9,543 bases of DNA. Source: an uncultured Mycoplasmatota bacterium (GTDB taxonomy: Bacteria; Bacillota_I; Bacilli_A; RF39; UBA660). This document shows, one piece after another, positions 1-7,398 of this stretch; the first letter of the stretch is position 1, and each line of letters begins with the position of its first letter. The DNA lies in NCBI GenBank assembly GCA_946407055.1, contig CAMJMP010000022.1, forward strand, positions 1-9,543. The letters are read 5' to 3'. The notes beneath the pieces were generated by a model. It made no database searches. It was not told the origin of the DNA and was given only the letters and a program-made list of their open reading frames with translations. The position numbers were made by a program, and so were the translations under genes.

Positions 1-1052
1 CAAAAAATATAATACCTATATTAAATGGTGTTAAATTAGAATTAAATGATGAAGGATTGTTCTTAACTGCTAGTGATAGTGAATTAACAATTAGATCTTT
101 TATTGATAAAAAGGATATTAAGAGTATAGAAGAAACAGGATCTATTATTATACAAAGTAAATTTATCTTAGATATTATTAGAAAAATGCCTAGTGATGAG
201 ATTAATTTTGAATTAATGGATGGTTTAAAAATTAAGATTTCATCTGAAAATAGTCAATATGACTTAAATTGCTTAGATCCAAAAGAATATCCTAGTTTAA
301 AATTAGAAGAAGTAAAGAAACCTATAGTATTAAATGGTGAAGTATTTAAGAGTATTATTAGTCAAACATCTTTTGCTATATCTACTCAAGAATTAAGACC
401 TTTACTTACTGGTTTAAATTTTAAAATAACTGGTGATGTTTTAGAATGTATTGCTACAGATTCTTATAGATTAGCTAAGAAGAATATTAAATTAGATAAA
501 GCAGCAGATGAAGATGTTAATATTGTTATTCCTGGTAAAAATATTATTGAATTAGATAAAATAATAATTGATGATGAACCAGTTGAAATGCATGTATTCT
601 CTAATAAAGTATTATTTAAGTATAAAAACTATATTTTCCAAACTAATTTATTATCTGGAACATATCCAAATACTTCTAACTTAATTCCTAATGATTTTGC
701 TATTATTGTTACTGCTAAATTAGATGATTATTTTAGTGCAATAGACCGCGCAGCATTATTAACTCAAGTAAAAGAGAAGAATATTGTTAAGATGAGAATT
801 AAGAATAATGAAATGATTATTAACTCATTTGCTTCTGAAATTGGTAAAGTTGAAGAAAAACTTAGTATTGAAGCTAGTACAGATGCTAATATTGATATTT
901 CATTTAGTGCTAAATATATGTTAGATGCTTTAAAAACAATGAAAGATGAAGAAATATTAATATTATTAAATGGTGAAGTTAAACCTATAGTAATTAAGTC
1001 ATTAAAAGATGAGTCATTAATTCAATTAATTTTACCTATTAAGACTTATTAA
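1..1052 (+). CDS. dnaN: DNA polymerase III beta sliding clamp, 5'-truncated
   Basis: The ring-shaped beta clamp encircles DNA and tethers polymerase III and other partners. The frame is open from base 3 to the TAA at 1050-1052, giving 349 visible codons. The first readable residues, NIIPIL-NGVKLE, correspond to about residue 26 of Bacillus DnaN, so about 24 N-terminal residues lie left of the window. An in-frame TTG at 57 could be taken for a start but lies inside conserved clamp sequence. Family landmarks seen are the ATDSYRLA segment, the LLSGTYPNTSNLIP segment, the SFSAKYMLDALK segment near the end and the C-terminal QLILPIKTY, matching the canonical end (QLILPVRTY in B. subtilis). The 3' end is therefore complete. 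In most Bacillota dnaN follows dnaA at oriC, so the origin is expected just upstream. A terminator follows directly and separates it from the comK homologue. Confidence 0.97.
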   Translation, partial: KNIIPILNGVKLELNDEGLFLTASDSELTIRSFIDKKDIKSIEETGSIIIQSKFILDIIRKMPSDEINFELMDGLKIKISSENSQYDLNCLDPKEYPSLKLEEVKKPIVLNGEVFKSIISQTSFAISTQELRPLLTGLNFKITGDVLECIATDSYRLAKKNIKLDKAADEDVNIVIPGKNIIELDKIIIDDEPVEMHVFSNKVLFKYKNYIFQTNLLSGTYPNTSNLIPNDFAIIVTAKLDDYFSAIDRAALLTQVKEKNIVKMRIKNNEMIINSFASEIGKVEEKLSIEASTDANIDISFSAKYMLDALKTMKDEEILILLNGEVKPIVIKSLKDESLIQLILPIKTY

Positions 1053-1058
1053 GATTAT

Positions 1059-1085
1059 AAAAACCTAAAATTTTTAGGTTTTTTT
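1059..1085 (+). terminator. Intrinsic terminator after dnaN
   Basis: An 11-bp perfect inverted repeat (1059-1069 with 1073-1083, arms AAAAACCTAAA and TTTAGGTTTTT) with a 3-nt loop ends in a T run at 1079-1085. It starts 6 nt after the dnaN stop. Its near symmetry means it could work in both directions. It isolates dnaN from the regulatory repeats starting at 1091. Confidence 0.88.
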
Positions 1086-1090
1086 ATTTT

Positions 1091-1120
1091 TTTCGACAAT
1101 TTTCGACAAATTTCGACAAA
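1091..1120 (-). promoter_or_regulatory. Three tandem Spo0A-box-like sites upstream of comK
   Basis: Three copies of a 10-mer lie head to tail: TTTCGACAAT at 1091-1100, TTTCGACAAA at 1101-1110 and TTTCGACAAA at 1111-1120. On the minus strand each contains TTGTCGAAA, which carries the TGTCGAA core of the Spo0A box known from Bacillus. The exact 10-bp period puts all three on the same face of the helix, as expected for cooperative binding by a response-regulator dimer or oligomer. They lie between the dnaN terminator and a predicted extended -10 element at 1127-1135, the usual place for an activator at a promoter with a poor -35. Assignment to Spo0A is inference, since no spo0A gene is in the window; another regulator is possible. 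Confidence 0.72.
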
Positions 1121-1126
1121 AATGGG

Positions 1127-1135
1127 TGCTATAAG
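1127..1135 (+). promoter_or_regulatory. Predicted extended -10 promoter of comK
   Basis: TG at 1127-1128, one base, then TATAAG at 1130-1135 (5 of 6 to TATAAT) forms an extended -10. No good -35 lies at 16-18 bp. The best match is TCGACA at 1103-1108 (5 of 6 to TTGACA), inside the middle 10-bp repeat, at an over-long spacing of 21 bp. A near-consensus -35 at long spacing overlapped by 0A boxes recalls the Spo0A-activated spoIIG promoter of B. subtilis. The predicted start is near 1142, leaving a leader of about 25 nt. Confidence 0.5.
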
Positions 1136-1151
1136 GAATATGAATTCAAAA

Positions 1152-1160
1152 AGGGAGGAA
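1152..1160 (+). promoter_or_regulatory. Ribosome binding site that fixes the comK start
   Basis: AGGGAGGAA ends 6 nt before the ATG at 1167. The in-frame ATG at 1122 has no such site and lies upstream of the predicted transcript start, so 1167 is chosen. Confidence 0.85.
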
Positions 1161-1166
1161 TTGGTT

Positions 1167-1616
1167 ATGGATTCATATGAAATTAATAAGGATACTGTTG
1201 CTTTGGTACCGAAAGATAAACAAACAATAGTATATGAAGTGGATAAGTCATTTGTTGTCAACAAGCCCACTTTAAAAATAATGGAAGAGAGTTGTGAGTA
1301 CTTTGGAAGTTCTTTAGGAGGAAGACAAGTTGGTACTACTTCTTTAGTAGGTTTTACCCATAAAGTACCGGTAGTTGTGGAGGAAAGTTTTGATCTGATT
1401 TTCTTTCCAACTTTATCTCCAAGGAATCAAGATTGTACTTGGTTATCTTATTCACATATTTTTAAACCTTGTAAGTTAAAAGATAAGACTATTTTAGAGC
1501 TGAAAAATGGGAAAAAAATCGTGGTTGATGTATCAATTGCAATTATTGATAATCAATTATATAGATGTTCACGTTTAAAAGATGTTTTAAATTATCGAAA
1601 AATAGATAAAAAATAG
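1167..1616 (+). CDS. comK: Competence transcription factor ComK family protein
   Basis: ComK is the master activator of late competence (DNA-uptake) genes in Bacillus, binding paired AT-boxes. The 149-residue product matches ComK along most of its length: SYEINKDTVALVP at 3-15, ESCEYFGSSLGGRQVGT at 41-57 (Bacillus DRSCRFFGSSYAGRKAGT), THKVPVVVE at 64-72, FFPTLSPRNQDCTWLSYSH at 79-97 (Bacillus FPTLSSTRPQCGWISHVH) and NQLYRCSRL at 129-137. It ends about 40 residues earlier than the 192-residue B. subtilis protein. It therefore lacks the C-terminal region that holds the FMLYPK MecA-recognition motif and residues linked to activation. The gene sits where Bacillus carries yaaA/remB, between dnaN and recF, with its own promoter and terminator. 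Codons are less strictly A/T-ending than in dnaN (GTG, CCG, CTG appear), which may mean low expression or different ancestry. The family call is firm; the role in competence is inference. Confidence 0.88.
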   Translation: MDSYEINKDTVALVPKDKQTIVYEVDKSFVVNKPTLKIMEESCEYFGSSLGGRQVGTTSLVGFTHKVPVVVEESFDLIFFPTLSPRNQDCTWLSYSHIFKPCKLKDKTILELKNGKKIVVDVSIAIIDNQLYRCSRLKDVLNYRKIDKK

Positions 1617-1644
1617 AAAAAATGCTACTTTTAGCACTTTTTTT
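1617..1644 (+). terminator. Intrinsic terminator after comK
   Basis: TGCTA (1623-1627), loop CTTT and TAGCA (1632-1636) form the core stem. It is extended past one A-C mismatch by A's at 1617-1621 pairing with T's at 1638-1642, and ends in a T run to 1644. It begins immediately after the comK stop and abuts the recF promoter. Confidence 0.8.
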
Positions 1645-1645
1645 G

Positions 1646-1654
1646 TGGTATAAT
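1646..1654 (+). promoter_or_regulatory. Extended -10 promoter of the recF-gyrB-gyrA operon
   Basis: TGG followed by a perfect TATAAT (1649-1654) lies 2 nt after the T run of the comK terminator. No convincing -35 is present at the usual distance. The predicted start is near 1661, giving a leader of about 60 nt before recF. The same arrangement (T run, then TGGTATAAT) recurs upstream of dnaX. Confidence 0.75.
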
Positions 1655-1721
1655 GTTAAGTAGGTATGGGGAGTACTGAAAATATATTTTTTTAATCTAT
1701 GGTCGTAAAAGAGGCTAAAAA

Positions 1722-2816
1722 ATGAAAATCAAGAATTTGAAACTATTAAACTTTCGAAATTATGAAAACATTAATTTAGACTTTTCTGATGGCTATAATA
1801 TTATTTATGGAAATAATGGTAGTGGTAAGACTAATCTTGTAGAGGGAATATATGTTCTTGCTTTAACTAAATCGTTTAGGGGTTCTGTTGATAAAGTATT
1901 AATTATGAACAATAAGGATATAGCTAGAGTAGAAGGAACTATTCAAGATGAATATGAAGATAAATACAAGATTATAATAAAAGATTCAGGGAAAAGGGTT
2001 AAGATTAATGATAATAAGATAGATAAGTTGAGTGATTATATATCTAGAATAAGTGTTATTCTGTTTAATCCTGATGACTTACGTCTTATTAAAGATACAC
2101 CAAGTGTTAGAAGAAATGGTCTAAACTTAGATATTTCGCAAATTAATAATACTTATTTGAAATTATTGAATATGTATAATAAGTTATTAAAGCAAAGAAA
2201 TATGTATTTGAAGACTACTAATATAAATGGTAATTCTTCTTCTGAATATTTGGATATACTTACTAAAAAAATAATTGATTATGGTGAAAAAATATATAGT
2301 TATCGTAAGAATTTTATTAACCAAATAAATGAATTGATACCTATTATATATAGGGATATTTCGGCTATTGAAGGTATGAAGATTATTTATAAATCTGATT
2401 ATAATGATGTTGAAATAGATGATATGGTTAAGAAATATAAAGATAATCTACAAAAGGATATTATATTAGGTAAAACTACGATAGGTGTTCATCATGATGA
2501 TATTAAATTTATGTTAGGTGATCTTGATTTAAAAGATTATGGATCGGAAGGTCAACAAAAGAATGCTGTTATTGCATATAAATTGGCTGAATTAGAGATA
2601 TTTAAGAAAGTTAAGGGTAGTTATCCAATTTTGATATTAGATGACTTATTTAGCGAATTAGATAGGTTAAAAATAAATAATATTTTGAAATTAATAAATG
2701 ATGATATACAAACTTTTATTACTACTACAGAAATAGATAAGATTGATAAGAATATCTTGGATAAGAGTAGGGTATATAAAGTTGAAGATAGTGTAGTAAG
2801 GGAGGATAAAGAATGA
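1722..2816 (+). CDS. recF: DNA replication and repair protein RecF
   Basis: RecF is an SMC/ABC-type ATPase that acts with RecO and RecR to load RecA on gapped DNA at stalled forks. The 364 residues have the usual family length (about 370 in Bacillus). The protein opens with the typical MKIKNLKLLNFRNYENI. Walker A is GNNGSGKT at 30-37, the ABC signature is YGSEGQQK at 273-280, and Walker B is LILDDLFSELD at 304-314, with D307/D308 as the metal and catalytic acidic pair. The start ATG has AAAAGAGG 7 nt upstream. The stop overlaps the gyrB start by 4 nt (ATGA at 2813-2816), indicating translational coupling. The presence of RecF also argues against a classical Mollicute, which mostly lack it. 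Confidence 0.97.
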   Translation: MKIKNLKLLNFRNYENINLDFSDGYNIIYGNNGSGKTNLVEGIYVLALTKSFRGSVDKVLIMNNKDIARVEGTIQDEYEDKYKIIIKDSGKRVKINDNKIDKLSDYISRISVILFNPDDLRLIKDTPSVRRNGLNLDISQINNTYLKLLNMYNKLLKQRNMYLKTTNINGNSSSEYLDILTKKIIDYGEKIYSYRKNFINQINELIPIIYRDISAIEGMKIIYKSDYNDVEIDDMVKKYKDNLQKDIILGKTTIGVHHDDIKFMLGDLDLKDYGSEGQQKNAVIAYKLAELEIFKKVKGSYPILILDDLFSELDRLKINNILKLINDDIQTFITTTEIDKIDKNILDKSRVYKVEDSVVREDKE

Positions 2817-4726
2817 AAGAAGAATATAGTGATAGTGATATTCAAGTTCTTGAAGGCTTGGAAGCTGTTCGTAAAAGACCAGGTATGTATATAGGTACTA
2901 CTAGTGAAAGAGGATTACACCATCTTGTTTGGGAAATAGTAGATAATGCTGTCGATGAATCTTTAGCTGGTTATTGTGATGATATTGAAGTTATTATTGA
3001 AAAGAACAATGTTATTACAGTTAAAGATGATGGTCGTGGAATGCCAACAGGTATGAATGAAAAGACTGGTTTATCAACAATTGAAACAATATTTACTGTA
3101 TTACATGCAGGAGGTAAATTTGGAGGCGGAGGATACAAAGTATCTGGAGGTCTTCATGGTGTAGGTGCTTCTGTAGTTAATGCTTTATCACAATGGTTAG
3201 AGGTTAGAGTTTATAGAGATGGACATGTTTATTTCCAAAGATTTGAAAATGGTGGACATGCTGTAGAACCTTTAAAGATAATTGATGATTGTGATCCTGA
3301 TAGAACAGGTACTACAGTATCATTCAAAGCAGATCCTACAATATTTAAAGAAACTACTGTTTATGATTATGAAACATTAGCACATAGATTAGAAGAATTA
3401 GCATTCTTAAATAAAGGTTTAAGAATTGTTCTTCAAGATTTAAGAGCTGATGAAAAGAAAGATGAATTCGTATATAGTGGTGGAATTATAGAGTTTGTTA
3501 AGAAATTAACAAATGGTAAAAAGAGTCTTCATGATAATGTTGTATATGTTGAAGGTCAAGAGGATGGTATTTCATTGGAAGTAGCATTCCAATATACTGA
3601 AGATTATACAAGTCAGTTATATTCATTTACTAATAATATTAGTACTTATGAAGGTGGAACTCATGAAGATGGAGTTAAGAGAGCACTAACAAGAATTATT
3701 AATACTTATGCTAAGAATAATAAGATATTGAAAGATAATGATGAACCATTAACAGGTGAGGATGTTAGAGAAGGTTTAACAATGATTATTTCTTGTAAAC
3801 ATCCAGATCCACAATTTGAAGGTCAAACAAAGACTAAATTAGGAAATGCTGAAGTAAGAAAGATTGCTGATGATGTATTTAGTAATGGTTTAGAAAGATT
3901 CTTATTAGAAAATCCTGATGAAGCAAGATTAATTATTGAAAAAACAATGACTGCTTCAAGAGCGAGATTGGCTGCTAAGAAAGCAAGAGAATTAACTCGT
4001 CGTAAAGGTGACTTGGATATTACTAACTTCTATGGAAAATTATCTGATTGTAAGAGTAAAGATCCAGAAGAATGTGAAATATTTATAGTCGAGGGAGATA
4101 GTGCCGGTGGATCTGCTATTAAAGGTAGAAATAGTATGACACAAGCAATACTTCCTTTAAGAGGTAAAATATTAAATGTTGAAAAAGCTAGATTAGATAA
4201 AGCTTTAAATAATGAAGAAATTAGAACAATTATTACAGCATTTGGTACTGGTATTGGTGATGAATTTGATTTATCTAAGTTAAGATACAATAAGATTATT
4301 ATCATGACAGATGCTGATGTTGATGGTGCTCATATTAGAGTATTGTTATTAACATTGTTCTATAGATTCTTTAGACCTATTGTTGAAGCTGGACATGTAT
4401 ATGCTGCTCAGCCACCTCTATTCTGTATTAAACATGGACAAACTATTAAGTATGTTCTTGATGAAAAAGAAAGAGATGAATATTTAGCAACATTAAAACC
4501 TGAAACTAAGAAAGATATCTTACGTATGAAAGGTTTAGGAGAAATGAATGCTGATGAATTAAATGAAACAACAATGGATATAGAAAAACGTGTATTAAGA
4601 AAGATTACAGTTGAAGATACAAGAGCTGCTGATGAAGTATTCTCTAAATTAATGGGTGATGAAGTAGAACCTAGAAAACAATTTATTGAAGAAAATGCAG
4701 TCTTTGTACAAAACTTAGATGCGTAG
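2813..4726 (+). CDS. gyrB: DNA gyrase subunit B
   Basis: GyrB is the ATPase half of gyrase (A2B2), which introduces negative supercoils. The 637 residues match the short Gram-positive form (638 in B. subtilis) and lack the large insertion of enterobacterial GyrB. GHKL ATPase motifs are EIVDNAVDES at 41-50, DDGRGMP at 72-78 and GGLHGVGASVVNALS at 112-126. The transducer QTKTK loop is at 338-342. The TOPRIM domain shows VEGDSAGG at 426-433 and DADVDG at 500-505, supplying the Mg2+-binding acidic residues (E427, D500, D502), then RMKGLGEMN from 571. Arg135 aligns with E. coli Arg136, the site of coumarin resistance, and is wild type. The start has AAGGGAGG 8 nt upstream, inside the end of recF. 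Confidence 0.98.
   Translation: MKEEYSDSDIQVLEGLEAVRKRPGMYIGTTSERGLHHLVWEIVDNAVDESLAGYCDDIEVIIEKNNVITVKDDGRGMPTGMNEKTGLSTIETIFTVLHAGGKFGGGGYKVSGGLHGVGASVVNALSQWLEVRVYRDGHVYFQRFENGGHAVEPLKIIDDCDPDRTGTTVSFKADPTIFKETTVYDYETLAHRLEELAFLNKGLRIVLQDLRADEKKDEFVYSGGIIEFVKKLTNGKKSLHDNVVYVEGQEDGISLEVAFQYTEDYTSQLYSFTNNISTYEGGTHEDGVKRALTRIINTYAKNNKILKDNDEPLTGEDVREGLTMIISCKHPDPQFEGQTKTKLGNAEVRKIADDVFSNGLERFLLENPDEARLIIEKTMTASRARLAAKKARELTRRKGDLDITNFYGKLSDCKSKDPEECEIFIVEGDSAGGSAIKGRNSMTQAILPLRGKILNVEKARLDKALNNEEIRTIITAFGTGIGDEFDLSKLRYNKIIIMTDADVDGAHIRVLLLTLFYRFFRPIVEAGHVYAAQPPLFCIKHGQTIKYVLDEKERDEYLATLKPETKKDILRMKGLGEMNADELNETTMDIEKRVLRKITVEDTRAADEVFSKLMGDEVEPRKQFIEENAVFVQNLDA
2931..2938 (+). repeat. GGGAAATA motif, copy 1 (gyrB)
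   Basis: This copy is read as W-E-I in the conserved WEIVDNA segment of the GyrB ATPase. It may be explained by the protein alone and is the only + strand copy in a different reading frame. Confidence 0.4.
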
Positions 4727-4734
4727 GGGGTGAG
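4726..4734 (+). promoter_or_regulatory. Ribosome binding site for the gyrA GTG start
   Basis: GGGGGTGAG begins on the last base of the gyrB stop codon and ends 5 nt before the GTG at 4740. It supports a GTG start and tight gyrB-gyrA coupling. Confidence 0.8.
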
Positions 4735-4739
4735 TTATT

Positions 4740-7379
4740 GTGGATAGATTAGAACATAATAACATAGTTAAAGAAGTTAGAGATTCTTTCTTGGATTACT
4801 CTATGAGTGTTATTGTAGCTCGTGCTTTACCAGATTTAAGAGATGGTTTAAAGCCAGTTCATAGACGTATTCTTTATTCTATGTATGAATCTGGTTATAC
4901 ACCAGATAAACCTCATAAAAAGAGTGCCAGAATAGTTGGAGACGTTATGGGTAAATATCACCCACATGGAGATTCATCTATTTATGAAGCAATGGTTCGT
5001 ATGGCACAAGATTTCTCATATAGATACATGCTTGTTGATGGCCATGGAAACTTCGGTAATATCGAAGGTTATGGAGCAGCAGCCATGCGTTATACAGAAT
5101 CAAGATTATCAAAAATATCTCTTGAATTATTAAGAGATATTAACAAGGAAACAGTTGATATGGTTCCTAACTTCGATGATAGTGAAAGAGAACCAGCAAT
5201 ATTACCTTCTAGATTCCCTAATATTTTAGTTAATGGAACAATGGGAATTGCCGTAGGTATGGCGACTAACATTCCTCCACATAATTTATGTGAAGTAATT
5301 GATGGTTGTATTGCAGTTATCGACAACCCAGAAATAACTCTTGACGAGTTAATGAAAATTATTCCTGGACCAGACTTCCCAACAGGTGGAATTATCTTGG
5401 GAAATAGTGGAATTAAAAAAGCTTATGAAACTGGTCGTGGATCTATTACTATTAGAAGTAAAGCTACTATTGTAGAAAAGAATGGTAGACATTATATAGA
5501 AGTAGATGAAGTACCTTATGGAATTAATACATTAGATTTAAAGAATAAGGTTGCTGAATTAGTTCATAATAAGATAATTGATGGTATTACAGATTATCAC
5601 TCAGATTTAAAGAATGGTATTAAAATTACTATTACTTTAAAAAAGGATGCTAATCCACAAGTAATATTAAATCAATTATATAAACATACTGATTTTCAAA
5701 CTAATTTCGGTATTATCTTCTTAATGTTAGATCAAGGAGTTCCTAAAACTCTATCTTTAAAAGATATTTTAATTAAATATATTGAATATCAAAAAGAAGT
5801 TATTATTAGAAGAACTAAATATAATTTAGATAAAGCTGAAAAGAGAGCACATATCTTAGAAGGTTTAAAGATTGCTTTAGATAATATTGATGAAGTAGTT
5901 GCTTTAATTAGAGCTTCTAAGAGTGATGTTGAAGCTCAAGAAGGTTTAATGAAGAGATTCGGTTTGACTGAAGTACAAGCTCAAGCTATTCTAGAAATGA
6001 GATTACGTCGTTTAACTGGATTAGAAAGAGATAAGATAGATGCTGAATTAGCTGATTTATTAAAAGAAATTGATGAATTAAGATCTATCTTAGCTAGTGA
6101 AGAAAAAGTATTGAATATAATTAAAGAAGAAATGACAGATATCAAGAATAGATTCGGTGATGAACGTCGTACTAAGATTGATATGACTGCAATTGATTAT
6201 ATTGAAGATGAGTCATTAATACCAAATGAAGATGTTATGATTGCATTAACTCATAATGGTTATATTAAGAGAACTACATCTGATACATTTAAATCTCAAA
6301 ATAGAGGTGGAGTTGGTATTAAAGGTATGTCTACTAACGAAGAAGACTTCGTTGAACATATGATTAATATAGAAACTCATGATGATGTATTATTCTTTAC
6401 TAATAAAGGTAAAGTTTATAGATTAAGAGGTTACGAGATACCTGAATTTAGTAGACAATCTAAAGGATTACCAGTAGTTAACCTAATTCAAATTGAAAAA
6501 GGCGAAATGGTTAATTCAATTATCAAGATTAATCGTGATAAAGTTGATGAAATTAGTAATTTACTATTTGTTACTAAATCTGGACTTGTTAAGAGAACTT
6601 CTCTTGAAGAATTTAAGAATATTCGTCAAAGTGGTAAGATTTGCTTAACTCTTAAGGAAGATGATGAATTAATAGCTGTTAGAAAGACAACTGGTAATGA
6701 TATTGTCTTACTTGGATCAAGTAATGGTCGTATGGTTAAATTTGATGAATCTGAGGTTCGTATAATGGGAAGAACTGCTTCAGGTGTAAAAGGTATCGAA
6801 CTTGATAATGCAACTTGTATTGGTGCTGAAATAGCCTCTGAAGATGATATAGTCTTAATCGTAACTGAAAAAGGTTATGGTAAACAAACTAAAGTAAGTG
6901 AATATAGACAAACTAAGCGTGGAAGTAAAGGAGTTAAAGCTCTAAGTATTACTGAAAAGAACGGTAATATAGCAGCGTTTAAGATATCTAAACCAGATAA
7001 AGATATAGTTATTATTACTGATGCTGGTATGGTAATGAGAATGTCTTTAGGACAAATTAATGTACTTGGTAGAGTTACTCAAGGAGTTAGATTAATTAAG
7101 CTTAAAGATGAAAATAAAGTTGCCACTGTTTCTCTAGTAGATAAAGAAGAAGAAAAAAATGAGGATTTGGGAAATAATCCAGAAGAAGAAACAGTAGATG
7201 TGGGAAATAATTTGGACGATACAAACAATAGTTTGGGAAATAATTTGGGAAATAATTTTGATGAAAATATAGCTGAAGAAGATAATTCTGATGTCGTAGA
7301 ATTAGCTAATGATTTGATTGAAAATCCAGATGATGATCCTGCAGATGATATCCTAGATGATATCGAAGACGATATTTAA
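4740..7379 (+). CDS. gyrA: DNA gyrase subunit A with a long acidic C-terminal tail
   Basis: GyrA cuts and rejoins DNA in gyrase. It has 879 residues, against 821 in B. subtilis. The GTG start is supported by its ribosome binding site and by the family N-terminus. The catalytic tyrosine is Y118 in AAAMRYTE. The quinolone pocket GDSSIYE has S79 and E83 (E. coli 83 and 87), so no resistance substitution is visible. The C-terminal beta-pinwheel begins around residue 495. The GyrA-box at 520-526 reads QNRGGVG instead of Q(R/K)RGG(R/K)G, losing two basic residues. Residues 801-879 form a low-complexity tail, 31 of 79 residues Asp or Glu and only two Lys, with four LGNN/VGNN repeats. These repeats coincide with the TGGGAAATAAT DNA motif. 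Adjacency to gyrB and the retained Q, R, GG and G favour GyrA over ParC. Confidence 0.96.
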   Translation: MDRLEHNNIVKEVRDSFLDYSMSVIVARALPDLRDGLKPVHRRILYSMYESGYTPDKPHKKSARIVGDVMGKYHPHGDSSIYEAMVRMAQDFSYRYMLVDGHGNFGNIEGYGAAAMRYTESRLSKISLELLRDINKETVDMVPNFDDSEREPAILPSRFPNILVNGTMGIAVGMATNIPPHNLCEVIDGCIAVIDNPEITLDELMKIIPGPDFPTGGIILGNSGIKKAYETGRGSITIRSKATIVEKNGRHYIEVDEVPYGINTLDLKNKVAELVHNKIIDGITDYHSDLKNGIKITITLKKDANPQVILNQLYKHTDFQTNFGIIFLMLDQGVPKTLSLKDILIKYIEYQKEVIIRRTKYNLDKAEKRAHILEGLKIALDNIDEVVALIRASKSDVEAQEGLMKRFGLTEVQAQAILEMRLRRLTGLERDKIDAELADLLKEIDELRSILASEEKVLNIIKEEMTDIKNRFGDERRTKIDMTAIDYIEDESLIPNEDVMIALTHNGYIKRTTSDTFKSQNRGGVGIKGMSTNEEDFVEHMINIETHDDVLFFTNKGKVYRLRGYEIPEFSRQSKGLPVVNLIQIEKGEMVNSIIKINRDKVDEISNLLFVTKSGLVKRTSLEEFKNIRQSGKICLTLKEDDELIAVRKTTGNDIVLLGSSNGRMVKFDESEVRIMGRTASGVKGIELDNATCIGAEIASEDDIVLIVTEKGYGKQTKVSEYRQTKRGSKGVKALSITEKNGNIAAFKISKPDKDIVIITDAGMVMRMSLGQINVLGRVTQGVRLIKLKDENKVATVSLVDKEEEKNEDLGNNPEEETVDVGNNLDDTNNSLGNNLGNNFDENIAEEDNSDVVELANDLIENPDDDPADDILDDIEDDI
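5399..5406 (+). repeat. GGGAAATA motif, copy 2 (gyrA)
   Basis: The context CTTGGGAAATAGT encodes L-G-N-S. As I recall the B. subtilis protein, the matching position reads L-G-R-S, so the Asn codon may reflect the DNA motif. Confidence 0.55.
7169..7254 (+). repeat. Four GGGAAATA motifs in the gyrA tail
   Basis: Copies lie at 7169-7176, 7202-7209, 7235-7242 and 7247-7254. All continue as TGGGAAATAAT and encode L/V-G-N-N. The last two are adjacent (12-bp period). The surrounding protein is unstructured and acidic, and other GyrA proteins do not share this tail. Confidence 0.8.
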
Positions 7380-7395
7380 TGTTTCACGTGGAACA
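7380..7395. promoter_or_regulatory. parS site 1 (ParB binding)
   Basis: TGTTTCACGTGGAACA starts right after the gyrA stop. Its reverse complement fits the Bacillus parS consensus TGTTNCACGTGAAACA exactly. ParB/Spo0J loads here to organise and segregate the origin. Confidence 0.92.
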
Positions 7396-7398
7396 TAT

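Noticed and set aside
57..59. TTG as the start of dnaN
   Set aside because: Conserved clamp sequence continues upstream in frame to the window edge.
1122..1166. 15-codon N-terminal extension of comK from ATG 1122
   Set aside because: No ribosome binding site there, it begins upstream of the predicted transcript start, and ComK homology begins only after ATG 1167, which has AGGGAGG.
1699..1725. 8-codon leader ORF overlapping the recF start by ATGA
   Set aside because: No ribosome binding site of its own and no recognisable peptide. Such tiny frames are expected by chance in AT-rich leaders, and no yaaA/remB remnant could be recognised.
4030..4305. Minus-strand open frame of 91 codons inside gyrB
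   Set aside because: It is antisense to the TOPRIM region of GyrB, a by-product of codon bias with no family resemblance.
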